From contig OX637403.1 of the NCBI GenBank assembly GCA_951799425.1, forward strand, positions 29,490,811 to 29,554,810: a stretch of DNA of 64,000 nucleotides, in the 5' to 3' direction. Both the position numbers and the translations under genes were made by a program. The first letter of the stretch is position 1; every line of letters begins with the position of its first letter. Below are positions 12,660-22,533 of the stretch, one piece after another. The notes under the pieces were generated by a model. The model saw only the letters and a list, made by a program, of their open reading frames with translations. It did not search any database and was not told the origin of the DNA. This DNA comes from Ilex aquifolium. Its lineage: Eukaryota; Streptophyta; Magnoliopsida; Aquifoliales; Aquifoliaceae.

Positions 12660-14450
12660 TCAAACAATGGATGAACTTGGCTCCACATTTTCTACCTCAA
12701 TCCAGCTACAACCAGCTTCCTTCCTCACCCTTCTCTCTCTCATTAGCTCCCTAACAGCACCGACATCTCCCCACTTCCCATAGCGTGCATAAATGTTGGA
12801 CATGAAGACATAGACAAACTCATTGTCACCATCAAGTTCAATTACCTTCGCTGCTGCAACCTCTGCAACTCCTATATCCCCACAAATTCCACAAGCACCA
12901 AGCAAAGCCCTCCAAACCGATCCACAGGACTCAAAACCCAATTCATTTATCATCTTCTCTGCCCTCCACACCTCTCCTTCTTGTCCCATGAGCCTAAGCA
13001 TGGAAGAACAGTGCTCAGCAGTCGGCTCAATCTGATAATCCATTATCATTGCTTGAAGGTATTGGTTCGCAACCTCCAACGACATTTGATTATGGCAGCA
13101 TGCTGATAAAACATTGAGAAAGGTGATTCCATCTGGTTGTAAATTTTTCATCATTTTCAACTGCTCAAAAAGTTGAATCACCTTGGTAGAATCACCATTG
13201 TGGGCGTAGCCCGATATAATTGCATTCCAAGTTACCAAGTTCTTATTGGGAAGTGATTTAAACATCCACTCAGCTTTCTTCATCTGCCCACATTTGGAGT
13301 ACATGTCAATCATAGCACTCCCAACAACTATGGATCCATCCAAACCATACTTCAGGGTACAACAATGGATAATAAATCCCCATGTAAGAGCTGAGAGACT
13401 TCCAATGCCACTTAAAATGCTTGAAAATGTGAACCGATCCATCTGTATGTCACTTGAGTGCATTTTACTGAAAAAATCCAGCGCGTCTAGTGCTCGATCC
13501 CTGTTTACAAATCCTGTTATTATCGAATTCCATGAGGATGAATTTGGGTTTGGCATATTCAACAAAATTTCAACGGCATCTTCTATGTTGCCAAACTGTG
13601 CAATGCCATTCATAAGCTCATTGTATGAGATTGTATCCTGGTTTGGCATTTGATGGAAAAATCTGAATGCTTCTTCAAGTCTTCTGTTTCTAGCAGTTGC
13701 CGCGATCACCGAGTTCCAAGTTATAACATCCTTATCAATCATCTCGGAGAACACACGAATGGCCTCCACTACAGATCCGCATTTTCCATACATGTCAATC
13801 AAGCAATTTGAAACTACTATACCAAACTCCACACCAAATTTAACAATCTGGGAGTGAATTGACTTTCCTAATTGCAATAAACTTAGTTGGCCACAGGCAG
13901 CCAAAGCAGCCGTGAATGAGAACGAATCCGCACGAACCTCAGAACTTTCCAGCTGAAGGAACAACCTCAAAGCCTTACTGAAATACCCAGAATGCACGTA
14001 CCCAGAAATCAAAGAATTCCAAGAAACTACAGTTGGTTCAGGAATTTCAACAAACAATTTGTGAGCATCATTCACTGACTCAAATTTCATATAGAAATTG
14101 ATCAGAGCAGTGGTGACAAAGGCATTTGAAACAAACCCAGATTGGAGAATGTGGCAATGAAGCTTTAAGCCATCAGAATAGCAGCCGAGATTGGTACATG
14201 CTCTGATCAGGTGGACCATAACATAGCCATTTGGTTTGCTACCATAGTTATACATTTGAGAGGCCATTAACAAGGACAATTCGGAGTTGGGGCCATTTTG
14301 GTCTAGAGCTGAAGTGAATTTGGTCCATGATTGAACGGCATTTCTTTGAGGAATTCCCGTGTTTGTGCTACTGTAATTTGACAAGAGATTAAGGGGCTGC
14401 TTTGGATATCTTCGGTACTCATTGGCTCCCTTCAAGAGATATCTTGGCAT
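12660..14450 (-). CDS. PPR protein, PLS class with E domain
   Basis: An intronless frame of 596 residues, ATG at 14450-14448 and TGA at 12662-12660. Repeats of about 35 residues run from roughly residue 75 to 490, with hallmark blocks VVSWNSLISGYVHSGYFSKA, CLIDMYGKCGSVVEA, DVITWNSVIAA and LVTWNAIISGYAHNGDSTK. They are followed by an E motif starting at GSVWRALLGACG and a short E+-like end at KEAGCSWIEVENV. There is no DYW deaminase domain. E-class PPR proteins bind organellar RNA and commonly specify C-to-U editing sites, recruiting a deaminase in trans. The Arg/Ser/Asn-rich N-terminus is consistent with import into mitochondria or plastids. It resembles the E-subgroup member At5g47460 of Arabidopsis from memory, but orthology was not tested. 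It runs convergently toward the NFD6-like gene, 5.9 kb away. Confidence 0.9.
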   Translation of the reverse strand: MPRYLLKGANEYRRYPKQPLNLLSNYSSTNTGIPQRNAVQSWTKFTSALDQNGPNSELSLLMASQMYNYGSKPNGYVMVHLIRACTNLGCYSDGLKLHCHILQSGFVSNAFVTTALINFYMKFESVNDAHKLFVEIPEPTVVSWNSLISGYVHSGYFSKALRLFLQLESSEVRADSFSFTAALAACGQLSLLQLGKSIHSQIVKFGVEFGIVVSNCLIDMYGKCGSVVEAIRVFSEMIDKDVITWNSVIAATARNRRLEEAFRFFHQMPNQDTISYNELMNGIAQFGNIEDAVEILLNMPNPNSSSWNSIITGFVNRDRALDALDFFSKMHSSDIQMDRFTFSSILSGIGSLSALTWGFIIHCCTLKYGLDGSIVVGSAMIDMYSKCGQMKKAEWMFKSLPNKNLVTWNAIISGYAHNGDSTKVIQLFEQLKMMKNLQPDGITFLNVLSACCHNQMSLEVANQYLQAMIMDYQIEPTAEHCSSMLRLMGQEGEVWRAEKMINELGFESCGSVWRALLGACGICGDIGVAEVAAAKVIELDGDNEFVYVFMSNIYARYGKWGDVGAVRELMRERRVRKEAGCSWIEVENVEPSSSIV

Positions 14451-14534
14451 AGCTTTTCAAATTTAACATTTTCATCCCAATGTTAACTCATTCCAATCAT
14501 TTCTTGTACCTCAAAGGACGAGCTTAAACTTTAA

Positions 14535-15001
14535 GGGCTTGTGTTGGTATGTTTTTTTTTTTTTTTGGGGGGGGGGGGGGGGGTGGTGGTGGTGGTGGTG
14601 GTGGTAGTTTGGATTAGATTGTCCAAACCCGGATTTGACCAAAGATGGGATTAAAAAATGGAATTCAACATTCAATGTTGTCTATACTCATGTTTGGTAC
14701 GCGCAAGTATATATGATTATTATGATAATATATTTGTATATAAATGACTATTTTACCCCTTAACCAATTTGTATATATAAGATATATATGATATATGGGG
14801 TATGGGGGTATAAATGTCATTTGTATGTTAAATCCCTTATCTCCCATATGAAACCCCCCCATGGGTTTCATGACCGGGCCATCCAACGGGCTGGGTTTCC
14901 AAACCCTAACCTAAACATGAGTTATCAAACATGGGTTTAAGGGGTTTATTCCCCAACCCACAATCCAAACCCTTCTCAAACTCTCATACCAAACAGCCCC
15001 C
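14535..15001. mobile_element. Tourist-like MITE candidate next to PPR gene
   Basis: The left end reads GGGCTTGTGTTGGTATG and the reverse complement of the right end reads GGGGGCTGTTTGGTATG, giving imperfect terminal inverted repeats. The flanks (TAA on the left, CAA on the right) are at best a decayed 3-bp duplication. The interior holds a T-run, a G-run and a (GGT)n microsatellite (14551-14608). It starts about 85 bp upstream of the PPR start codon, so it may lie in that gene's promoter. Confidence 0.45.
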
Positions 15002-15175
15002 AAGTGTCCTAAGTTCAAATCTTGATGAATATTTTAATTTCGACGAATTGGATCGAGAAGTAAATTAGTCGAACTGTGCCTAAATTAGGCCAAATACCCT
15101 TAACTGATGAACCAAAAATAAATTGATAATCAAGAAACTATTTCTCCGAATTATGACCAGCTTACTTTATGAGAA

Positions 15176-15472
15176 CCGAGAATTTTACTTTGTACTCTAA
15201 AAAATTTAAATTTTTTATTTTATACCTTTAAATATGAGATTTTTTATATTACATCTTTAATGTATTAAAAAAATTATAATGTGGCCCCTTCAATTAATTT
15301 CCATTGCTTATTCTATTAAAATCTACCAAGTTAAGGTTAACGGAATGAGTAGCAAAAATTAATAAAAATATTATATTGTAATACTTTTAATACATTGAGG
15401 TAAAAAATTTAATTTTTAAGGGATCAAAATAAATTTTTTAAATTTTTTTTGGATACAAAATAAAATTCACCC
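15176..15472. mobile_element. MULE-type MITE, copy 1, perfect 9-bp TSD
   Basis: A 297-bp element is flanked by TTATGAGAA at 15167-15175 and again at 15473-15481. Its ends are inverted repeats: CCGAGAATTTTACTTTGTAC on the left and GGGTGAATTTTATTTTGTAT from the right. A 9-bp duplication is the Mutator-superfamily signature. The interior AATGTATT...TATAATGTGGCCCC block is shared with the element at 18620-19039. It has no coding capacity. Confidence 0.7.
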
Positions 15473-16239
15473 TTATGAGAATGAATATCTAATACATAAT
15501 AAAATCAAATCCATATCTCACCTTGGAGCAGTTTTCGTTCTGCTGGCTCAGTGATGTAGCTTTTTCAAATAATGAGGCATATTTATTCGTCCTCTCATCA
15601 GGGCCCACCCTAGACGTGATTGATTTATATAAAAAAATTGTATTGTCAAAAATTTTCCGTTACTAAAAAATAACAATTCAGATACGAGAAACTTGAAAAA
15701 AAAAAAAAAAAAAAAGAGAAAACTAATTGAATTGTAAAAAAAAGACCCCTTAATAAATTTAATACTAGTAATAAAAAAATATAATAAAAGACTTAGATGA
15801 AAGTTCTGAAATGAACAAGTGATAGATTTTAAAGAATTATAAAATATTGAAATTATACACCGAAAAAATAATAAATAAATTTTTTATTGAGATGGGTAAA
15901 CATGAATTTGAAAAAAAATTTAAAAAAAAAAATTGAATAATTTATTTATATTAATCATAAAAAATAAAAATTTCCTCCTGCAAAGAGGTAGGAGATGACA
16001 GCTTCAAAGAAAAATACAAAAATATAGGATGAGTTCGAGTATACAATTGCACAAAGTTTTTTAAGGTTATTTTACCCAAATTTAACCCTCACACTTAATA
16101 TTCAAAGCTTTGTACAACATCCCAGAAAAAAAAAAATATTTTTTTTTATTGGGATGGGTAAACATGAATTTAAAAAAAAATTTAAAAAAAATTGAATAAT
16201 TTATTTATGTTAATCATAAAAATAATATATATATATATA
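15473..16239. repeat. AT-rich intergenic DNA with local duplication
   Basis: A block of about 60 bp (TGGGTAAACATGAATTT, A-runs, TTGAATAATTTATTTAT, TTAATCATAAAAATAA) occurs at about 15893-15965 and again at about 16150-16225. The second copy abuts the hAT-like element at 16240. No ORF is credible. Confidence 0.4.
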
Positions 16240-16895
16240 TAGGGGTGTTCACCCTACCCTATGGGTAGGAAATATGCTATTTTGTCTTCCTACCCGATAC
16301 TTTGCGGAAGAATTTTTTTTTGGCCTACCCTACCCGACAGGTGTGGTATTCCTACCCGATTAATCGGGTAGGAAGTCGGGTAAACACTTTTGTAACTATT
16401 AATTTTTGAATCATTTTAACAATTTAATTAAATAACATGCACCAATTCAACAACACGATAAATCAATAACACTAAAATCTAAAACAATTACAACAACAAT
16501 TATAATAAAACACAAGAAAGTATGAACATCAATCCACCATAATTGTTATACAAATACAATAACAATTAATTTAAGTTTAAACCATATGAAATAACTTGGA
16601 TGTTATTGTTAGAATCAGCTTGAGCAGATGATTGTGGAGTCATTTCATCCATTAAGAAATGATCTGTGAACAAAAATAAAATATGGAGATGAAATAATAT
16701 ATATATTAATTAATGCGGGTAGGGTAGGGTAGGGTAGGAATGCGGAAATTGATGACTATTCCGCGTTCCTACCTGATTTAATCGGAAGACCAAAAACTCT
16801 TCCACCCGCATTCCTACCCGATTTTTGCGGCTAACCGTTCAGTAGGGTAGGGTAGGGTAGGAACTTGCGGCCAGTCGAAAATTTGAACACCCCTA
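16240..16895. mobile_element. hAT-like MITE with TAGGGGTGTTCA ends
   Basis: Perfect 12-bp terminal inverted repeats: TAGGGGTGTTCA at 16240-16251 and TGAACACCCCTA at 16884-16895. Both flanks are (TA)n, so an 8-bp TATATATA duplication is compatible but not diagnostic. Subterminal regions are packed with GTAGGGTAGG/CCTACCC motifs in inverted orientation, the kind of clustered short repeat that hAT transposases bind. Length is 656 bp and there is no ORF. Confidence 0.65.
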
Positions 16896-17711
16896 TATAT
16901 ATATATATACAGAGAGAGACATAGATAGAGAAATGAAACATACCTTTCTTGCCAAATGAGGAGAGTTGCCGTTCTCGGGTAAGTGGGAGGGGGAGGGGGA
17001 GGGGGGGGGGGGGACCATTGAAAATGAAAAAGTGAATATAAACAAAACCCTACTTTTGGGTGGAGAGGGGTGTAATGGTAAATTTGGCCCTCAATCATGT
17101 CGGCAAAAATATAATTCCAAACTTTTGGTGGAATTTGTATATCCTATTCAAAAGGGATAAAAGAGCCCAAAACATACGGGCAAAGTTTTTCAATAACTAC
17201 GACTGTCCAACCCCATTTTTCTTTGCCAAATCAAGGATAAATGGGCCTCACCTCATTTTTATTCAATCTTTGTGGTGTAATTCGGGTTTATCCACCATAT
17301 CAAACACACCCTAGACAGAAAATGTGGAACAAAGCAAACTACCGACAGCATACGGACAGACCCCCCCCCCCCCCCCCCCCCGCCCCCCCTCCGGCGGGCC
17401 CCGGGGGGGTTGTTTGTTGACAAGTTTGCTTGGCTTGGAATTGAAGGCACATCAATATATAGGGTTGACAGTTGAAGCAAACAGGCATTATGGCTGGGCT
17501 ACTGACCTTGAAAATCCTTTAAAATCAAATTCAAATTCAAATGAAAATGAAAATATATTTATCATAATACTAAAAATCAATAGTCTTCATTAAAATACAT
17601 GTGATTTCCTTTTTATTTTCCCTTAATAACTAAATACTTGTAAATGACAAACCAATTATAAGCACTAATTAACCCATCAAGATAGTTGGATAGAATGATT
17701 TATACCTTGAT
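16896..17711. other. Intergenic with long homopolymer G and C tracts
   Basis: Contains GA-rich and G-rich tracts (16986-17015) and a C-run at 17361-17380 followed by a C-rich, then G-rich segment to about 17408. Short ORFs across these tracts are low-complexity artefacts. Run lengths here are unlikely to be reliable in any assembly. Confidence 0.5.
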
Positions 17712-18347
17712 TAGAGGTGATAATTTTAACTCATTACTCATTAATTCGTCTAATTTATTCATAAATAAATGAGTTGGGTACCTATATTAATTAATGCGGG
17801 TTCTAAATGGATTGAGTAATATGATTCATTTTAATTAAGTGAGTTAAAATGAATTATAAATGAGTACCTATTGGATTCAATATTTATCTTTTTATTAAAT
17901 AACACAAATAATAAAATTAAATAAATATACTAATATATCAAAAAATACACACATACACTAATTCACCAAAATACACACACATTAAATTTATTTTTATTTT
18001 TTGTGTGTTAGTAGTATATATGTGTGTATATTTTTGGTGTATTAGTGTGTGTGTTTTTGTATATTAATGTGTATATTTTTAGTGTATTAGTGTATGTATG
18101 TGTATTTTAGTTTATTAGTGTATGTATCTATATTTTGGTATATTAGTGTGTATATTTTTAATATATTAGTACATATTCAAATTAAGAATTTTAATTATTT
18201 TATGGGTTAATGGGTTTAATTCAACTCGTAATGATTCAACTCATTTATAACTTGTTTATTAAGCGGGTTGAGAGTAAATTAAATTTATTTTTCAAGTTAT
18301 CTTGAATGAGTCCATAACCAACTCAACTCATTCATTTATCACCTCTA
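17712..18347. mobile_element. hAT-like MITE, TAGAGGTGATAA ends
   Basis: The left end TAGAGGTGATAATTTTAACT matches the reverse complement of the right end TAGAGGTGATAAATGAATGA over the first 13 bases. Flanking octamers are ACCTTGAT and ACCCCGAC, five of eight matching, with all differences being C/T, as expected of an aged 8-bp duplication. Subterminal ACTCATT/AATGAGT motifs are repeated at both ends. The centre has (GTGTAT)-like simple sequence. Length is 636 bp, with no ORF. Confidence 0.5.
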
Positions 18348-18619
18348 ACCCCGACTCAATTTTTAAATTTGAGTCCTACGATAAATATTTTTGACTAACC
18401 CAATAAGTATGATTTATGAATAATTGTGTGGGACGATTTTTAAATATTAAAAAAATAAAAGCGTTGCCTAAATGGTAATAAAAAGTTCATGTACTTTTGA
18501 ATCAAAGCAACCAATTATTTGCGGATCTCTCTCTTAAAATTCTAAGTTAATTACTCTATATGCATTGATATTGTAGGGACTAGTCGGGTCCCATACTGTA
18601 GACGATATAATTTCACGTA

Positions 18620-19039
18620 GGAGAAATCACACTTTGTTACCAAAAAATTTAAAAATTTATATTTTAAACCCCCAAAAGATTAAATTTTTTACATTATACA
18701 TTCAATACATTAAAGGTATTATAATGTAGCCCTTTTATTCGATAAAAAACTACTCCATTGATGTTGAGAGAATGATCAATAAAAGTTAATAGAAGAGTAA
18801 TATTAGAATATTTTTAATATATGGAAGGTATAATACGTAAAAGTAAATTTAACAATGTTATATTTACTAAATTATTTAGTGTGAATAGTTGGATTAGTGG
18901 GGTCCACTACTTTCACTTAACATTTAATGTAGAAGATTTTGACTCATTATTTAAAAAAAAAAAATTAATAAATATATTTTTAATTTTAAAAAGTATATTT
19001 TTATCTAATTATTTTTGGGGTACAAAGTGAAATTCTCCC
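18620..19039. mobile_element. MULE-type MITE, copy 2, perfect 9-bp TSD
   Basis: A 420-bp element flanked by TTTCACGTA at 18611-18619 and 19040-19048. Left end GGAGAAATCACACTTTGTTA; right end in reverse complement GGGAGAATTTCACTTTGTAC. It shares ends and interior blocks (ACATTAAAGG/TATTATAATGTAGCCC) with the element at 15176-15472. No coding capacity; the short ORF across its right half is not credible. Confidence 0.75.
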
Positions 19040-19261
19040 TTTCACGTACGACATCTACTTGCATGCACATGCAGATCTGTCAATTCTTTTAGCTACTCCT
19101 TTACGTACCACCTTACTACTTCATATAGCTTCTCAAATACAATAAAGTAATATTAGTCTTGTATTTTTTTAATTTTTTAATGATGGGATAGTTATGTGAT
19201 TCAATTCTGTTGCAGTGATTATAAGTTAGACTTTTTTATTGGAACTTCGTCACTTGATCAT

Positions 19262-19566
19262 AGGACTGTTAATCAAACTCAGCAATTCGAGTTTAGCTTG
19301 AGTTCGACTCGTTCAAACTCAGTTCGTTTTTTAAACGATCTCGAACTTGAATAAGTTTTTAGACTCGTTTAAAAAACAAGTCTTACAAGCTCGGCTTAAA
19401 CTCGACAGGCTCAACTCGTTTATATACAAATACTCGGGCTTAACTTGTTTTTAGCTCGTTCAGGCTCGGCTCGTTTAGGAAACGAGTCGAACTTTGAACA
19501 ATTTTTTAGACTCGATTAAAAAATAAATTTTTCAAGCTTGATTCAAACTCGTTCGACTAACAACTT
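19262..19566. mobile_element. Possible small hAT-like element
   Basis: The left end GACTGTTAATCAAACTC is roughly complementary to the right end, whose reverse complement reads GTTGTTAGTCGAACGAG. The interior repeats GACTCGTT, GGCTCG and AACGAGTC motifs in both orientations, as in the hAT MITEs nearby. No duplication could be fixed, so the boundaries are approximate. Confidence 0.35.
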
Positions 19567-20057
19567 TACTTAATTCGTTATGTCAATTTTTTAGGACTCA
19601 TATCATTACTCAAAGAAATAGAAGTTGTTGGATGAGAAACTCAAATGTAATTCTCGTGCCCACTTCTGTTTTTTGCAATACCGGGCTTCCGTACGTTGTT
19701 GTGTGCTTATCGGCGAAGTTGACTGGCGGCGCTACCACCACAAGAAGTAGAAATACTCTCTCCACCACTTAAAAACTTACCCTCCACTTCTGTCTCTCTC
19801 TCTCTCTCCCTCCTCTTCACTAATTCTGTCACTCTCTCTCTCTCCTCTTAACTATTTCTGTCACTCTCTTTCTCTCTCATCCTCAACCAACTAACTAAAA
19901 ATTAGGGCTTCCCCTACTCCGTACGAAAAAATATTCATTATAATGGTTATATCACATAGTAATGTGATATTGTATTACTTATCAATAATGCATTCAATAT
20001 TTACTCAGTCTGTACAATTCGTCCAAAGTTCGAAAAATTTACATGTAGTCCCACACA

Positions 20058-20067
20058 CTATATATAG
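20058..20067 (+). promoter_or_regulatory. TATA box candidate for ZAT-like gene 1
   Basis: CTATATATAGG lies about 260 bp upstream of the start codon at 20325. The DNA between is CT-rich with (CT)n and (AC)n tracts, which fits a plant 5' leader of about 200 nt. Confidence 0.4.
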
Positions 20068-20324
20068 GAGTACATACTCATTTGTTGGAGTGTAGAGCAA
20101 AACATTTCACTGAAACAACGCCCCATTCTTCACTTAAGCTCTCTCTCTCTCTCTCTTCCTAACACATACAAGCACTCACTGACCCATGTAGCTAAACTCT
20201 CTCCCCCTAGTACACACATTGATCTCTTTGTCTGTCTTCCGAAAATAATAGTACAACAAGAACAACCCATCTGGTTGAATTCTCTCTCTCGCTCACACAC
20301 ACACACACTCTCAAACAGCTAGGG

Positions 20325-21638
20325 ATGTCCATGATGGACAATGGTGATAAGCAGCCTAGTGTCATGCATTACTGTAAAATATGTAACAGAGGATTCGGGT
20401 GTGGTGGAGCTCTTGGTGGACACATGAGAGCCCATGCCATGGGAGATGTAAACACTCGAATGTACGAACATCCGATCTCCAGCTTCCGAGACAAGCCCGA
20501 CGGCAACCACCGGCATTCTTACTTCTTACGAGCACGCGAAGATTCCGGCAAAAAATCCTCCACATGGCCTCTCACTGAACATGGGAAATGTACCCTCCTA
20601 GTTGACAGAGCATCACCCATTTCTTCTCCGGCCGGTTCAGAAGATCATCTTCTTCGCTTGAATCACAGGTCTCGGAAGGAGTACATTTGGCTAGAAGAAA
20701 GAAAGCTGAAACAAGCCAAATTACCAGAGAACTCCGAGACCTGTGATTCAAGCGAAGAGGAAGATCTTGCCAACTGTTTGGTAATGTTATCAAACAAAAC
20801 TTCTGATTCGTGTATTAAGGAGGAAAGCAAGGCTAATAAGACGGCTAAAGGGGCGTTCCAGTGCAAAGCTTGTAAAAAAGTTTTCAATTCCCACCAAGCA
20901 TTGGGAGGACACAGAGCGAGTCACAAGACAGTTAAAGGGTGTTTCGCTTCAAGGTTCGATAATCTCAACGATGAACAAGGTTTTTTCACCATCACCAATG
21001 ATCATGATCATCAGTTCCTCACACCCATAAAATCTGCTACAGCTCCATCGCTTGATCTTAATCACCCTGCACAATACCCATTTGCTACAATGTCGAAAAG
21101 AAAGACGAAGGTACATGAATGCTCGATATGTCACCGTGTTTTCTCATCAGGACAGGCCTTGGGTGGACATAAGAGGTGTCACTGGCATTCCTCTAATATG
21201 CCAGAGAGTAGTTTTAATGGAATCTTTCAATATGAAAGACAGCAACCTTGGAAGAAGCCAATGTTCAGAAAGTCCCAACCCCTTGATCTGAATCTCCCTC
21301 CGCTGCTCGATGACACAGATGAAGCTGATCGAAATGGCGACAATAGAACAAAATCTGAAGCAAGAACAAGGATTTTTCTGCAACCACTGGTAAACAAAGA
21401 AGTTGATGACAACCAAAAGATTCAAAACTACAAACTTCAGAAGATAGAAAACATGCATGGCTCATTGCATTATTTGAATGAGGGAGAACATGGTGAAATC
21501 AATCTGGGTAAACTGAGTGATCTGAGAGACATGAATGTGGATGGAAGTTCTTCTTCTCCAGGGTTGCAGGTGGGGATTGCTTCAACCACTGATCAAAGAC
21601 AACCCCATGAGGTGGCAACTACTGTAAACTTCTTTTAG
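20325..21638 (+). CDS. C2H2 zinc-finger protein, ZAT-like, three fingers and EAR motif
   Basis: An intronless frame of 437 residues. Three plant-type C2H2 fingers (C-x2-C-x12-H-x3-H) use C17/C20/H33/H37, C180/C183/H196/H200 and C266/C269/H282/H286. Fingers 2 and 3 have the plant-specific QALGGH helix core; finger 1 has GALGGH instead. An EAR repression motif, DLNLPP, lies at about 321-326, and a related LDLNHP sits at about 242. Acidic Ser-rich linkers (DSSEEEDLANCLVML) resemble those of ZAT1/4/9-type factors. Such proteins act in the nucleus as DNA-binding repressors recruiting TOPLESS-type corepressors, often under stress or in development; the specific target here is unknown. There is a long CT-rich leader. 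A second gene of this class lies 15.7 kb downstream on the same strand. Confidence 0.9.
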   Translation: MSMMDNGDKQPSVMHYCKICNRGFGCGGALGGHMRAHAMGDVNTRMYEHPISSFRDKPDGNHRHSYFLRAREDSGKKSSTWPLTEHGKCTLLVDRASPISSPAGSEDHLLRLNHRSRKEYIWLEERKLKQAKLPENSETCDSSEEEDLANCLVMLSNKTSDSCIKEESKANKTAKGAFQCKACKKVFNSHQALGGHRASHKTVKGCFASRFDNLNDEQGFFTITNDHDHQFLTPIKSATAPSLDLNHPAQYPFATMSKRKTKVHECSICHRVFSSGQALGGHKRCHWHSSNMPESSFNGIFQYERQQPWKKPMFRKSQPLDLNLPPLLDDTDEADRNGDNRTKSEARTRIFLQPLVNKEVDDNQKIQNYKLQKIENMHGSLHYLNEGEHGEINLGKLSDLRDMNVDGSSSSPGLQVGIASTTDQRQPHEVATTVNFF

Positions 21639-22533
21639 CAAGAAACTGTAATTATCACTTTGTTCTTTTTGTGTCATTATTGCTTGTTCATCAAACCATG
21701 ATTTGTTATGGTCGTTTTTAGTATAATTTGTTTAAATGGTTTGATGTAATATCTTTATGAGTAATAGTGTTATTGTAATGGTTACTGTTCGACATGTTGA
21801 TTGAGACTCTATTACTTTACATATCATTAAGTCGATAAATATGATTAAATTTTTAGGTCCTAATATTACTCGTCTTTATGTATTAGTGACCCTAAGTAAA
21901 CACAATGAGTTGCTCTGGAATCGAATAGCTTCGATGGAGATTGAAGGGGAGAAATTTATTAGAGGATTGAATCTTTTATCATGCTGTTGTAACCCTAAAC
22001 AATTTTTTTGTCAGATATATTCACTCTATATAACAATATTTTTTGCAATGTGTTAGTTTCAAAGCTCTAATTTCCTTTATATCAAGCAGTTCTTAATGAT
22101 TAAAACATGTAACTGGAGGTCAAAATATGGAAATTACTAAAACTCGACACGAGCAACGCGGTTATGCTCGAATTGTTAGCGAATTGTCTACCCTTAGATA
22201 CGATTTGGGATCAAGTCTCACCAATTTCATTTCAACCTGATGTTGTATCAATCAACAGTGTCTTATACTTTCTTATGTGCAAAGAATCACGCTATGATTT
22301 TTTGATAAGTAACATCATATTATTAATTTAGCATGTGAGCACGCTGAGAGGAGGCTGCTATACCTAGGAAGCCATAAAATATGTGGACAATCCTCCAATA
22401 CCAATCTGTTCATAATCAAACAGCCCATTCGGATGTTATGTATGTCGCAATTGCTCCAATGTTACCTTGGTTCAAAAGTATTTCTAGTATCATTTTATTT
22501 TTATTTTTTTTTGTAGTGAAGAGGGTTAGAAAT
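21639..22533. other. 3' flank of ZAT-like gene 1 and intergenic DNA
   Basis: T-rich 3' untranslated-like sequence to about 21800, then AT-rich DNA. No ORF or repeat boundary could be supported. Confidence 0.4.

Noticed and set aside
12823-13653. Plus-strand ORFs of 70 and 135 codons
   Set aside because: Antisense shadows of the PPR gene.
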